The notes under the pieces: generated by a model
Seen by the model: the letters and a program-made list of their open reading frames with translations, nothing else
Databases searched by the model: none
What the model was told of the DNA's origin: nothing
Origin: Halobacillus litoralis
GTDB taxonomy: Bacteria; Bacillota; Bacilli; Bacillales; Halobacillaceae
Reading direction: 5' to 3'
DNA: 64,000 nucleotides
NCBI RefSeq assembly: GCF_020524025.1
Contig: NZ_JAIVKN010000001.1
Location: forward strand, 186,001 to 250,000
Part shown: positions 1-8,611 of the stretch, one piece after another
How the letters are laid out: the number at the start of each line of letters is the position of its first letter
How positions within the stretch are numbered: position 1 is the stretch's first letter
Made by a program: the position numbers and the translations under genes

Positions 1-22
1 AAGCAAAAAATTAACCGATTAC

Positions 23-50
23 ATACCCGCCTTTTTGGTGGGTATTTTTC
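23..50 (+). terminator. Intrinsic terminator of a gene left of the window
   Basis: A 9-bp stem (ATACCCGCC with GGTGGGTAT, one G-U pair) with a T-rich loop is followed by TTTT. No gene lies between the window edge and it, so it probably ends an upstream rightward gene. Confidence 0.6.
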
Positions 51-185
51 AATGAAAAAACAGTAGTTGAAAATGATTTTTTCTGTAAAAATAGGTTTAA
101 TGGGTAAATTACCGTGGTATAAGTTAATGGAAACCAAATATAATTGCTTTTCTGTAACGTATGTTCGTGTTTTCATAGAAAAAAC

Positions 186-215
186 TTGACAGTTATGTTA
201 TAGTATAAACATAGT
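186..215 (+). promoter_or_regulatory. Probable sigma-A promoter of spx
   Basis: A perfect TTGACA at 186-191 is followed after 18 bases by CATAGT (210-215), a 4/6 match to the -10 box. An overlapping TATAAA at 204-209 is too close to the -35. The spx start is about 75 bases downstream, leaving a short leader. The exact -10 is uncertain. Confidence 0.5.
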
Positions 216-287
216 CAGATTGTATTGATTATAAATAAATAAGCAATTAAATCTCTACCATAAAATATTGAGGAGTGAAGTTTCTGT

Positions 288-683
288 ATGGTTACACTTT
301 ATACCTCACCAAGTTGTACATCATGTCGAAAAGCGAAAGCTTGGCTTGAAGAACACGACATCGCTTATACTGAGCGAAACATTTTCTCTGAGCCTTTAAC
401 GCTTGATGAGATCAAAGAAATTCTTCGTATGACGGAAGATGGAACGGAAGAGATCATTTCTACTCGGTCAAAAGTTTTTCAGAAATTGGAAGTTGATTTT
501 GATCAACTTCCAATGCAGGATCTTTTTGACCTCATCCAAGAGAATCCCGGCTTGTTGCGTCGTCCTATCATCATCGATGATAAACGTTTGCAGGTAGGAT
601 ACAATGAAGATGAAATTCGTCGCTTTCTACCACGTAGCGTACGCACATTCCAATTAAAAGAAGCTCAGCGTTTAGTAAACTAA
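288..683 (+). CDS. spx: Transcriptional regulator Spx
   Basis: Spx is an ArsC-like protein that binds the C-terminal domain of the RNA polymerase alpha subunit and reprograms transcription under disulfide stress; ClpXP degrades it. The 131-residue length is the family norm. The redox switch C10-T-S-C13 is intact, as are G52, known to be needed for alpha contact, and R60. The ATG follows AGGAGTGAAG with good spacing. The gene is monocistronic, with a terminator behind it. Its proteolytic adaptor SpxH lies at 5.9-6.8 kb and MecA, the other ClpC adaptor, is next door, so this segment holds much of the regulated-proteolysis circuit. Near-identity to B. subtilis Spx makes the call secure. Confidence 0.98.
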   Translation: MVTLYTSPSCTSCRKAKAWLEEHDIAYTERNIFSEPLTLDEIKEILRMTEDGTEEIISTRSKVFQKLEVDFDQLPMQDLFDLIQENPGLLRRPIIIDDKRLQVGYNEDEIRRFLPRSVRTFQLKEAQRLVN

Positions 684-690
684 CATAAAC

Positions 691-735
691 GAGAAAAGCT
701 GTGACGGCATAACGACGTCAACAGCTTTTCTTTGT
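691..735. terminator. Bidirectional terminator between spx and the TerC gene
   Basis: The arms AGAAAAGCTGTGACG and CGTCAACAGCTTTTCT form a long stem with a T-rich 3' flank. It sits between the converging stops of spx and the minus-strand TerC gene. Confidence 0.8.
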
Positions 736-749
736 TTTATGATAATTTT

Positions 750-1415
750 TTATACCGCCGTGTCTTTATCTTTGTTCTTTAAATATCCTAAAGTAATCAC
801 AACAATAACCATGAAGACTGCAAACCATTGATGGAAAAGTGGGAAGTCCTCTAAATATTGCATAATGTAACGATCCTCACTCACCATTTCTGCTGCTGTA
901 TAGGCTAAAATCCCAGCTCCAAAGTAGATGAGAAGAGGGAATTTATCCATTAACTTAAGGATAATTCGACTCCCCCATACAATAATGGGAACAGATACTA
1001 AAAGCCCGATAACGACAAGAATAATGTTATTGTGAGAAGCACCAGCAATCGCCAACACGTTATCAAACCCCATAACAATATCTGCAAACACGATGGTCTT
1101 TACAGCTGCAGCCAGGCTGTCTCCCGCTTTAATGCCTTCTGTTTCTTCTGTATCAGTCAGCAATTTCATGGCAATATAAAAGAGAAGCAGTCCTCCGATT
1201 AATTGAAGGAAGGGAATTTGGAGAAGATAAAGAGCAATCATTGTTAATAGTACTCGTGCAGCTATTGCGAGGCCTGTCCCCAATAAAATTGCTTTATTCC
1301 TTTGATCCGGCGGCAAGTTACGACTTGCCAAAGCAATGACAACGGCATTATCACCACCAAGGATGATATCAATACTGATGATGATAAGTAGTGGTTCGAG
1401 CAAGTCCCAGTTCAT
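750..1415 (-). CDS. yjbE: TerC/YjbE-family integral membrane protein
   Basis: A 221-residue protein of the TerC family (Alx/YkoY/YceF/YjbE). Characterised Bacillus members export manganese, and some act at the Sec translocon with secreted metalloproteins; which job this one has is not shown by sequence. About seven hydrophobic segments are visible. The family signature GGDNAVVIAL lies near residues 20-29 and its second copy FDNVLAIAGA near 116-125; both acidic-Asn pairs are thought to form the metal path. The start follows AGGAGGATTTTT. It is convergent with spx, as in B. subtilis. I looked for a yybP-ykoY manganese riboswitch upstream and did not find its conserved core. Confidence 0.88.
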   Translation of the reverse strand: MNWDLLEPLLIIISIDIILGGDNAVVIALASRNLPPDQRNKAILLGTGLAIAARVLLTMIALYLLQIPFLQLIGGLLLFYIAMKLLTDTEETEGIKAGDSLAAAVKTIVFADIVMGFDNVLAIAGASHNNIILVVIGLLVSVPIIVWGSRIILKLMDKFPLLIYFGAGILAYTAAEMVSEDRYIMQYLEDFPLFHQWFAVFMVIVVITLGYLKNKDKDTAV

Positions 1416-1710
1416 AGAAAAATCCTCCTGCTATGTAGTGACAAACCTAAGGGAATAAGCTAAAATAATAAACCAACCACCCAAAAGAGGGTCCTGTTTT
1501 CATGTTATTCATGACGTGAATAGTTATATGCTGAAATCGAGCAATTTGTTTTCCATTTAGCTGCTGCTGTCATACAATAGAAGTACATCAACCCTTACAA
1601 CTAAACATCATTACGGTTGAAGATTGGACCTAACGGGTAAGGTTCTATAAGCAACACGAGGGTGAGTGTTCCCTTCCCCCTTAAAACATGATAAGAAGGG
1701 AGAGAAACGT

Positions 1711-2415
1711 ATGGAAATTGAACGCATTAATGAAAATACCGTAAAATTTTACGTGACATATCAGGATGTAGAACAACGAGGTTTTGACCGAGAAGAAATT
1801 TGGTATAACCGCGAAAGAAGTGAACAACTTTTCTGGGAAATGATGGATGAAGTTAATGATCAGGAAAATTTCCAGGCAGACGGTCCTTTATGGATTCAAG
1901 TTCAAGCTATGGACAAAGGCCTGGAGGTTATTGTTACGAAAGCACAGGTATCTCAAGATGGTCAAAAGCTCGAACTTCCAAATGATGAAGGTAAGGCAAT
2001 TGATGTTCCGGTGGATGAAAAGCTGGAATCTCTACTTGATGATAAGATTCACGGATCCGATGGTTACGATCAGAAAGATGATGAAGATGGAGATGAGGTA
2101 GAGGGCGATTCCGATGAACCATTGACTTTCACGCTGAAGTTTAATGAATTTGAGGATATTATTCAACTTAGTCACTACATGTCAACACCGGAATCAGTGG
2201 AGCAGCGCTTATTCCACTATGAAGATCGTTACTATTTATATATTCAATTTACAGATGAAGATATGAGTGATGATGAGCAGGAAAATATTTTAAGTCAGCT
2301 TATGGAATATGGTTATGAATCACCAATGACTGTTCATAGGCTTGAGGAATATGGAAAAGTAATCTTTTCTGAACAAGCTTTATCATCTGTCAAAACCTAT
2401 TTTCCTGTTGATTGA
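1711..2415 (+). CDS. mecA: Adaptor protein MecA
   Basis: MecA targets ComK and other substrates to ClpC-ClpP and helps assemble the ClpC hexamer. I chose the ATG at 1711 because AAGGGAGAG sits just upstream and the product then starts MEIERINENT, the usual MecA N-terminus; an upstream in-frame start at 1666 has no comparable site. The product is 234 residues. The N-terminal domain (about 1-80) binds substrate, a highly acidic linker (about 105-145) follows, and the C-terminal domain (about 150-234) binds ClpC. The linker is longer and more acidic than I recall for B. subtilis (218 residues). The 295 bases upstream contain no clear regulatory element. Confidence 0.95.
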   Translation: MEIERINENTVKFYVTYQDVEQRGFDREEIWYNRERSEQLFWEMMDEVNDQENFQADGPLWIQVQAMDKGLEVIVTKAQVSQDGQKLELPNDEGKAIDVPVDEKLESLLDDKIHGSDGYDQKDDEDGDEVEGDSDEPLTFTLKFNEFEDIIQLSHYMSTPESVEQRLFHYEDRYYLYIQFTDEDMSDDEQENILSQLMEYGYESPMTVHRLEEYGKVIFSEQALSSVKTYFPVD

Positions 2416-2422
2416 TTCACTG

Positions 2423-2449
2423 AGCACACAATTTTGTGTGCTTTTTTTG
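2423..2449 (+). terminator. mecA terminator
   Basis: A stem of AGCACACAA and TTGTGTGCT followed by seven Ts, starting 8 bases after the mecA stop codon. Confidence 0.9.
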
Positions 2450-2501
2450 TTTTGCAGGGAAACGTAGATTTTTGTCGAATGTATGAGGGAGGTGATATTT
2501 A

Positions 2502-3644
2502 GTGTTATATGCGATTAATGCTAAAAAAAAGCTGCAGTCTCTCTACCAAATGTCTAAAAGTGAGCTTGAGCTTGCAAAACAAACTCCCTTTTGGTGCCCC
2601 GTTTGCGAAGAAACTGTTTCTGTTCGGATAGGATCGAAGGTTATTCCACATTTTGCGCATAGGCCTGATAGCACCTGTGCTTCTAATAAAGGTTCAGAGT
2701 CTATGGAACATGAAAAAGGAAAATGGACGTTGTATCACTGGCTTCGAAATCAAGGATATCACGCACAGCTGGAGCATTATATTAAAAGCCTGAAGCAAAA
2801 ACCTGATCTATGGGTGAAAACATCATCTAAGCGCATAGCCATCGAATATCAGTGCTCAACTATAACGGTTAAAGAAGTACAGAGACGTACAGCCAAGTAT
2901 CTATCCACTGGTATCTTTCCGTTCTGGTTGTTGGGGAATAAACACTTTCAAAAACAAGGTTTCCAACAACTGAACCTGAACGCTTTTGTGCGAACGTTTC
3001 TCTACCATTGGCCCCATGGATATCAATTGTTCTTTTTCGATTCCAATCAGAATCGAGTAAATCGAGCATCTCACATCAAGTGGACGGGACCCCGTCAAGC
3101 ACTTGCCTCCATCCAGTCTTATCCCCTGAAAGAAATTTCTTTTCCACAGCTTTTTTCTCCTGACGATTCGTTTATACCCCATCATCTTTATCAACATTTG
3201 AAAAAGTCATGGCATGATAATCGTACTCACTACAGGAAGCAGGTAGGCTCAGCAGAAAGGAATTACAGGCAGTACCTTTACTTGAGAGGGTACCATTTTT
3301 CCATGATTCCAAGCCTTTGTTATTTACCTGTAGATGGACAAGTTCAGATGGATATCCCCCCTTATATATGGCAGACCCGCTTAATGATTGATCACTTTAT
3401 GGACGTTCCTAATGAATCCATCCTCCACTTTCCTGCTGTTTATCCAAATCCAACACTAAACGGATACAAACCTGATTTAGCTCAGCAATATTTAAGCTTA
3501 CTGTCCAAGTTAAATATTGTAAGGAAAACAGGGAAGAATAATTGGGTGAAAATCAAACAGGTTTCCTTTCATCAGTTTATGGAAGATGGACTCAGGGATG
3601 ATCAAACAACATTAGAACATTTGAAAAACATAAAAAGAATTTGA
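2502..3644 (+). CDS. coiA: Competence protein CoiA
   Basis: CoiA is needed for processing of transforming DNA in competent cells. The 380-residue protein has an N-terminal zinc-finger-like region (C32-x2-C35, then H50-x2-H53 and C59). It is followed by a predicted PD-(D/E)xK nuclease fold, visible as D102 and E115-x-Q117. The start is GTG at 2502, preceded by GAGGGAGGTGAT. A terminator separates it from mecA, and pepF follows after 72 bases, as in B. subtilis (yjbF-yjbG). Whether this strain is naturally competent cannot be judged from the window. Confidence 0.92.
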   Translation: MLYAINAKKKLQSLYQMSKSELELAKQTPFWCPVCEETVSVRIGSKVIPHFAHRPDSTCASNKGSESMEHEKGKWTLYHWLRNQGYHAQLEHYIKSLKQKPDLWVKTSSKRIAIEYQCSTITVKEVQRRTAKYLSTGIFPFWLLGNKHFQKQGFQQLNLNAFVRTFLYHWPHGYQLFFFDSNQNRVNRASHIKWTGPRQALASIQSYPLKEISFPQLFSPDDSFIPHHLYQHLKKSWHDNRTHYRKQVGSAERNYRQYLYLRGYHFSMIPSLCYLPVDGQVQMDIPPYIWQTRLMIDHFMDVPNESILHFPAVYPNPTLNGYKPDLAQQYLSLLSKLNIVRKTGKNNWVKIKQVSFHQFMEDGLRDDQTTLEHLKNIKRI

Positions 3645-3716
3645 ATTTTAGAAAGGAATCTTTTTATAAAACGAGAAAATTATAAGGATACCGATATACT
3701 TGAAGGAGGATGCTAA

Positions 3717-5525
3717 TTGTCGTCTACAAAAGAACTACCAAAAAGAGATGAAATACCTAAAGAAAAAACATGGGATTTAGAATCCATGTTTGCTTCCGAC
3801 GATCAATGGTATAAAGAATTAGAAGAAACAAAAGAATTGTTACCTGAACTGGAAAAATATCAAGGAAAGCTTGGAGAATCTGCTGAACAACTCCATGAGC
3901 TTCTATCTTTTCAGGATAAATTATCTCATAAGATTGGTTTACTCTATACCTATGCTCATATGCGGAATGATCAAGATACAACAAACGCCCACTACCAGGA
4001 AATGAATGCTAAGGCTGAAAACTTAATGACGAAAATAGCCTCTGCTATGAGCTTCATCGTTCCTGAAATCCTGGCCTTGCCTGAAGGACAAGTGGAGCGC
4101 TTTATGGAGTCCTACGAGCCGCTTAAGTTATATGAACATACGCTTGATGAAATCACCCGTCAGCGGGCTCACGTTTTGAGTGAAAAGGAAGAAAAGCTGC
4201 TGGCCGGCTTCTCTGAAATCGGAGCCAGTCCTTCTCAGACTTTCGGGGCATTGAATAATGCGGACCTTACTTTTCCTACCATCCAGAATGAAAAAGGGGA
4301 AGAGGTAAACTTAACTCATGGACGTTATATCAATTTCCTGAAGTCAGATAATCGAGAGGTTCGTAAATCAGCATTTGATGCGATGTATGATACGTTTGGC
4401 TCATTTAAGAATACATTCGCTTCCACTCTGAGCGGTCATGTGAAAAAGAACAATTTTAATGCAACCGTGCGAAAATATGACAGGGCCCGTCAAGCAAAGC
4501 TTGATAATAATAACATTCCTGAGTCTGTATACGATAACCTGCTTGACGCTGTAAACGATCGACTGCCACTACTGCATCGCTATGTTGAATTACGTAAAGA
4601 GGTCCTTGAGCTGGATGACGTTCACATGTACGACCTTTATACACCTCTAGTCAAAGATGCTGAAATGGAAGTTTCTTATGAAGAGGCGCAGGAGCTTGTT
4701 TTGAAAGGCTTAGAGCCATTAGGCGAAGAATATGTAAGCATTGTGAAAGAAGGATTTGAGAATCGTTGGATTGATGTCGAGGAAAATAAAGGGAAAAGAA
4801 GCGGTGCTTATTCTTCTGGACATTATGGAACCAATCCGTATATCTTGATGAACTGGCAGGACAACGTGAACAATTTATTTACTTTAGCCCATGAGCTTGG
4901 TCATTCCCTTCACAGTTACTATACACATAAGAATCAACCTTACCGTTATGGCAACTATTCCATTTTTGTTGCAGAAGTCGCATCTACCTGTAATGAAGCT
5001 CTGCTGAATGATTACATGATTAAAAACACAAATAGTGATAAAGAGAAATTATATTTGTTAAACAACTTTTTGGAAGGTTTTCGTGGAACGGTTTTCCGTC
5101 AAACAATGTTTGCTGAATTTGAACATGAGATTCATATCCAGCAGCAAAACGGGGAAGCGCTCACGGCTGAGAAGTTGACGGAAATTTATTACGACTTAAA
5201 CAAGAAGTACTTTGGAGAAAACATTGTAGTTGATGAAAAAATTGGTTTGGAATGGGCGAGGATTCCACATTTTTATATGGGTTACTACGTTTATCAGTAT
5301 TCGACAGGGTATGCGGCTGCTCAGGCATTGGCTGGTCAGATCCTTACGGAAGGTGAGGAAGCGGTTGAGCGTTATAAGAGCTTCTTAAAAGCCGGCAGCA
5401 GTGATTATCCTATAGAAGTATTGAAGCGTGCAGGGGTTGACATGACCTCGAAAGATCCTATTCTCTCTGCGCTTGATGTGTTTGAGGAAAAGTTGGAGGA
5501 AATGGAACAGTTGTTAAGAAAATAA
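3717..5525 (+). CDS. pepF: Oligoendopeptidase F, M3B metallopeptidase
   Basis: A cytosolic zinc peptidase that cleaves oligopeptides of about 7-17 residues. In B. subtilis it can hydrolyse signalling peptides such as the competence and sporulation factor, which fits its place beside coiA and mecA. The 602-residue length is standard. The zinc site H392-E393-L-G-H396 is followed about 25 residues later by the third ligand glutamate in VAEVAST. Translation starts at TTG 3717, 5 bases after AAGGAGGATG; no in-frame ATG has a better site. A strong terminator follows. Confidence 0.95.
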   Translation: MSSTKELPKRDEIPKEKTWDLESMFASDDQWYKELEETKELLPELEKYQGKLGESAEQLHELLSFQDKLSHKIGLLYTYAHMRNDQDTTNAHYQEMNAKAENLMTKIASAMSFIVPEILALPEGQVERFMESYEPLKLYEHTLDEITRQRAHVLSEKEEKLLAGFSEIGASPSQTFGALNNADLTFPTIQNEKGEEVNLTHGRYINFLKSDNREVRKSAFDAMYDTFGSFKNTFASTLSGHVKKNNFNATVRKYDRARQAKLDNNNIPESVYDNLLDAVNDRLPLLHRYVELRKEVLELDDVHMYDLYTPLVKDAEMEVSYEEAQELVLKGLEPLGEEYVSIVKEGFENRWIDVEENKGKRSGAYSSGHYGTNPYILMNWQDNVNNLFTLAHELGHSLHSYYTHKNQPYRYGNYSIFVAEVASTCNEALLNDYMIKNTNSDKEKLYLLNNFLEGFRGTVFRQTMFAEFEHEIHIQQQNGEALTAEKLTEIYYDLNKKYFGENIVVDEKIGLEWARIPHFYMGYYVYQYSTGYAAAQALAGQILTEGEEAVERYKSFLKAGSSDYPIEVLKRAGVDMTSKDPILSALDVFEEKLEEMEQLLRK

Positions 5526-5527
5526 CC

Positions 5528-5563
5528 ATAAAAGGCCCTCGTGTGGAAGACGGGGCCTTTTAT
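5528..5563. terminator. pepF terminator, overlapping the end of the convergent small gene
   Basis: AAAAGGCCC pairs with GGGGCCTTTT and is followed by ATTTG. The right arm overlaps the stop codon of the minus-strand small gene ending at 5560. Confidence 0.85.
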
Positions 5564-5736
5564 TTGAATCCACGGAATGTTTTTTTGTGAGAGGTGAAAG
5601 AGATCAATAAATAAATGGAAATGAAGAGTAAAGGGGAGCTGATATACAAAGGATATAAGTGCATCAGAGCAAATAAATGAAACGCTAGCACTAAACAAAG
5701 GGATAATATCATAACGATGATCCCCCACAGCTTCAT
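5560..5736 (-). CDS. Small membrane protein, 58 residues
   Basis: An open frame on the minus strand starts with ATG at 5736, 6 bases after AAGGAGGAGGATCGC, one of the best ribosome-binding sites in the window. The product begins MKLWGIIVMILSLCLVLAF. It has two hydrophobic stretches (about 4-25 and 30-50) and a basic tail ending KKTFRGFK, consistent with a two-span membrane protein with a cytoplasmic tail. It lies between pepF and spxH, where B. subtilis has the small gene yizD; homology is only suggested by position. Function unknown. Confidence 0.7.
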   Translation of the reverse strand: MKLWGIIVMILSLCLVLAFHLFALMHLYPLYISSPLLFISIYLLISFTSHKKTFRGFK

Positions 5737-5875
5737 GCGATCCTCCTCCTTCTAGTTTATTTTATGAGAGAGTGAGAAGCGTCATGCCTTTTACAAGGAG
5801 TGGGGAGGTCGGAGATGTGTACAGAAAGCCATGTGTTCTCTAGTCAGTTTTAAATGAGGATTACATATGTTTATA

Positions 5876-5905
5876 AAAAAAAGCTCCCGGAAACGGGAGC
5901 TTTTT
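5876..5905 (-). terminator. Terminator of the yjbK-yjbI-spxH operon
   Basis: AAAAAGCTCCCG and CGGGAGCTTTTT form a 12-bp stem around a GAAA tetraloop. The A-run on the plus strand gives the U-tract for the leftward transcript; it ends one base before the spxH stop. Confidence 0.9.
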
Positions 5906-6793
5906 CTATGAACCGATATATTGCCAGAATGCCCCGTGCTTCACAGGGATTTCACGTACCTGCTGTTTTAATACAAGTTTTTTCATTTCTCGTTTTGCTT
6001 CCTGCTCTGTCCAATCGTACACAACAGCGACCTCTTTGTTTGCAACAAAGCGATAGTGGTGTAAGAAATCCTCCAAAGCAGGCTTAACGCCTGGTTTTGG
6101 ATCTTTTTGCAGCATTTCTTTCAACACTTTCACATAGACCTCATAAGAATACAAACCTGTAATCTTAAGGCCTGCGTCTTCTTCTGATTCATTGAAGACA
6201 ACAATGGTCGGTGTTGATTCAACTTCCATCTCATGGGCAAGCTTTAAATCGCATTGCAGGGCACGCTGAGCGGCATCTGAATGGAGGTCTTTCTTGAATT
6301 CATGAACATCAAGTCTGCATTTTTCAGCACATTCGATGAGTACGTCTTCATCGGAGATGTTCTGCTTTTCAAGAAACACATATTCCTGTACTTTCCTCAG
6401 AAAGCGCATGCCGGATTTTTTCCCTTGAAGTTCGGCAGCTTTTACAGCAAGAGCTGTGGCTAAGGGAGATGAGACCGGATTCTCCAGCCAAACATCGCCA
6501 TCACAACACATGCCGGTGCGTGATCCTGTCTTATCCCATGTTTCTTTCAGATTTTCAGGTTTCTTTATCTTGTTCTGCTGTAAGGAAGATAACTTCCCAC
6601 TTATGATCGGGCGGATGGTAAAGAAGCGTCCGTATTCGATCGTGAGCTTTTTTAGAAATGGTTCAAGTGACCAACATTCGGGACAGAGGGGATCTATAAA
6701 GACGTATATCTCGATTGGGCGTTTCAGTAATTTGAAAAAGCCGCTAGCTGTTCCGTTTGTCTCATTGTCACTATTTAAACTTTTCCAACTCAC
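5906..6793 (-). CDS. spxH: ClpXP adaptor protein SpxH (YjbH)
   Basis: SpxH binds Spx and accelerates its degradation by ClpXP; aggregation of the adaptor under stress stabilises Spx. The 295-residue protein has a DsbA/FrnE-like thioredoxin fold with C37-P-E-C40 near the N-terminus, further cysteines near 96-97, and an STPTIVVF cis-proline loop around 193-200. It starts with GTG at 6793, after AAAGGAGAATAGAT. It is the last gene of a leftward operon; the globin YjbI ends only 2 bases before its start. Co-location with yjbI is typical and suggests translational coupling. Confidence 0.94.
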   Translation of the reverse strand: MSWKSLNSDNETNGTASGFFKLLKRPIEIYVFIDPLCPECWSLEPFLKKLTIEYGRFFTIRPIISGKLSSLQQNKIKKPENLKETWDKTGSRTGMCCDGDVWLENPVSSPLATALAVKAAELQGKKSGMRFLRKVQEYVFLEKQNISDEDVLIECAEKCRLDVHEFKKDLHSDAAQRALQCDLKLAHEMEVESTPTIVVFNESEEDAGLKITGLYSYEVYVKVLKEMLQKDPKPGVKPALEDFLHHYRFVANKEVAVVYDWTEQEAKREMKKLVLKQQVREIPVKHGAFWQYIGS

Positions 6794-6795
6794 AT

Positions 6796-7188
6796 CTATT
6801 CTCCTTTCTCATCCTCTGGTGTATTCATCATATGATTAGCTGTCATGGTAAGTCGTTCAAACATTACGGAACGGTAAGGTTCGTCAATCTCTACTTCATT
6901 CATTGCGCCTGACATGCAGGACAGCCATGCGTCTCTTCGTGCCGGGGTGATTTGGAAAGGCAGGTGCCTTGCGCGAAGCATAGGGTGACCATGTTCTTCG
7001 ATATATAGAGGCGGACCTCCAAAGAATTGTGTTAAGAATTGTTTCTGCTTGCGAATGGTTTCAGTGAAGTCATCTGGAAAGATAGGAATCAAATCCGGAT
7101 GCTCACTTACTCTTTTATAAAAAGCTTCTACCAGTTCATCAATTTTCTCTTTGCCTAAGTCATCATAAATGGTGCGATGGTGTTGCAT
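6796..7188 (-). CDS. yjbI: Truncated haemoglobin, group II (YjbI)
   Basis: A 2/2-fold haem globin of about 130 residues. The proximal histidine is in RARHLPF (H75 with this start), the B-helix Phe-Tyr pair of the distal pocket is in EAFYKRV, and the group II tryptophan is in AWLSCM. Bacillus YjbI binds oxygen and has been linked to hydroperoxide scavenging; the true role here is inferred. I chose ATG 7188 because GGAAGGGATTTT precedes it; the upstream start at 7215 has no binding site. It is translated just before spxH, tying it to the oxidative-stress circuit. Confidence 0.93.
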   Translation of the reverse strand: MQHHRTIYDDLGKEKIDELVEAFYKRVSEHPDLIPIFPDDFTETIRKQKQFLTQFFGGPPLYIEEHGHPMLRARHLPFQITPARRDAWLSCMSGAMNEVEIDEPYRSVMFERLTMTANHMMNTPEDEKGE

Positions 7189-7243
7189 AAAATCCCTTCC
7201 TGTCTGTTCATACATTTTAGCAATGAGAATTGCGGAACAGCAA

Positions 7244-7825
7244 CTATTCTGATTGCAGCTTTGCTTTGTAGAAGCGTTTGATCTTATTATCTGTTTTTCT
7301 CTCAGGAATATTGCAGGCGGTCAGAATTTGTTTAATCACTCGTTTTCCATCCGTATGACTCTTTGCTTCTACTTCGAGTTCATAATCTTCCTGATCATAA
7401 TAAAGACTGTGGTCAAGGACGACTGTGGCTCCTTCATGCTCGACTTCTTTCCGTCGTGTTGTCAATGAACCTAAGTAGTGAAGGTCATCGATATGGATGC
7501 CAAGTTCGTGCAGCTGCTTAAATACAGCAGGTTTTTCTGTCATTTTATCTTGTATCCACAGGTTTGCTTCTTCCTCAGTCAGCGAATCGTGAGTTTCAAG
7601 CAGTCCTTTCTCATGGGGCTGTTTTAAAGTTAAAGTCCACTGATCGTTTTTCTTGCGAATGCGTAACGCAGATCCCTGCTGCTTTAGTTTTTGATCTTCT
7701 GTTTCAAAATAATAATTGGTTTGTTCAATAAGTTCAACTGATTTGAATGGTAAAAAATGATAGACTTGTTCATATTCGTCTTTTGTAAGCAAGTTCTTAA
7801 ATTCAATTTCGATTTCCTGAGTCAT
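7244..7825 (-). CDS. yjbK: CYTH domain protein YjbK
   Basis: A 193-residue CYTH-family (adenylate cyclase CyaB-thiamine triphosphatase) protein. The N-terminal EIEIEFKN is the ExExK signature. Alternating charged strands (ALRIRKKN, WTLTLKQ, YELEVEA) would build the tunnel that binds a triphosphate and divalent metals, so an inorganic or nucleoside triphosphatase is likely. The ATG at 7825 follows AGGAGGTCACAATT; an upstream in-frame start has no such site. It is divergent from the alarmone synthetase relQ. In B. subtilis yjbJ lies between yjbI and yjbK and yjbL between yjbK and relQ; neither is present here. Confidence 0.9.
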   Translation of the reverse strand: MTQEIEIEFKNLLTKDEYEQVYHFLPFKSVELIEQTNYYFETEDQKLKQQGSALRIRKKNDQWTLTLKQPHEKGLLETHDSLTEEEANLWIQDKMTEKPAVFKQLHELGIHIDDLHYLGSLTTRRKEVEHEGATVVLDHSLYYDQEDYELEVEAKSHTDGKRVIKQILTACNIPERKTDNKIKRFYKAKLQSE

Positions 7826-7888
7826 AATTGTGACCTCCTGGAATTGGAATATACTCAAGCGCTCTGCTTATTTTACAGGCTAACTTTA

Positions 7889-7897
7889 TGATACAAT
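7889..7897 (+). promoter_or_regulatory. Extended -10 promoter candidate for relQ-nadF
   Basis: TGATACAAT reads as an extended -10 (TG-n-TACAAT) about 60 bases before relQ. There is no good -35 at 16-18 bases, which extended -10 promoters tolerate. The site lies in the divergent yjbK-relQ intergenic space. Confidence 0.45.
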
Positions 7898-7958
7898 GAA
7901 TGGGAGAGAAAACGCACATAATTACTATGAAGATTGGATACATAAAGGTGGGCGCTAA

Positions 7959-8597
7959 ATGAATTGGGATATATTTATAGCACCTTATGCTCAAGTGGTT
8001 GAAGAGCTGAAAATTAAATTAAGGGGAATGCGCCGTCAGTTTGAATATGAGGAGGAACATTCTCCTATTGAATTTGTGACAGGCCGTGTTAAGCCAAAAA
8101 CAAGCATTATTGAAAAAGCCCGTCGAAAGGGCATTAACCCTGAAAACATCGAGAAGGATCTGCAGGATATCGCCGGTGTGCGAGTCGTTTGTCAATTTGT
8201 TGATGATATTTATGCTGTTGTCAATATGCTGCGCAATCGTCACGATTTTAACATTGTCGAGGAGAAGGATTATGTTTCCTGGAAAAAGGATAGTGGATAC
8301 CGATCGTTTCACGTTATTATCCAGTATCCGGTTGAGACCATCCACGGTGAGAAAAGAGTACTTGCGGAAATACAGATTCGTACGCTGGCTATGAACTTCT
8401 GGGCAACAAATGAACATTCGTTAAACTACAAATATTCGGGTAAAATACCAACAGAGATTAAATCCCGTTTAAAACGAGCAGGAGAAGCTGCCTTTCAATT
8501 GGATGAAGAAATGTCCAAGATAAAGAATGAAGTTCAAGAAGCTCAACGAGCCTTCTTGAATAAAGAAGAGCAAAAGAAAAATCCGAAAAGTACGTAG
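7959..8597 (+). CDS. relQ: Small alarmone synthetase RelQ (SasB/YjbM)
   Basis: Transfers pyrophosphate from ATP to GDP or GTP to make (p)ppGpp; a stand-alone synthetase that acts as a homotetramer. The 212-residue protein has only the synthetase domain. Visible motifs are D70 in LQDIAGVRVVC, the SGYRSFH substrate loop with Y114, and E137 in EIQIRT. A helical C-terminal tail follows, ending in a lysine-rich segment. The start at 7959 has a modest site (GGTGGGCG). nadF follows after 14 bases, so alarmone synthesis and NADP supply are likely co-transcribed, as in B. subtilis. Confidence 0.95.
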   Translation: MNWDIFIAPYAQVVEELKIKLRGMRRQFEYEEEHSPIEFVTGRVKPKTSIIEKARRKGINPENIEKDLQDIAGVRVVCQFVDDIYAVVNMLRNRHDFNIVEEKDYVSWKKDSGYRSFHVIIQYPVETIHGEKRVLAEIQIRTLAMNFWATNEHSLNYKYSGKIPTEIKSRLKRAGEAAFQLDEEMSKIKNEVQEAQRAFLNKEEQKKNPKST

Positions 8598-8611
8598 AGG
8601 AGTGGTGACCG

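Noticed and set aside
1416-1710. Possible yybP-ykoY manganese riboswitch for the TerC gene
   Set aside because: The conserved core was not found on the minus strand.
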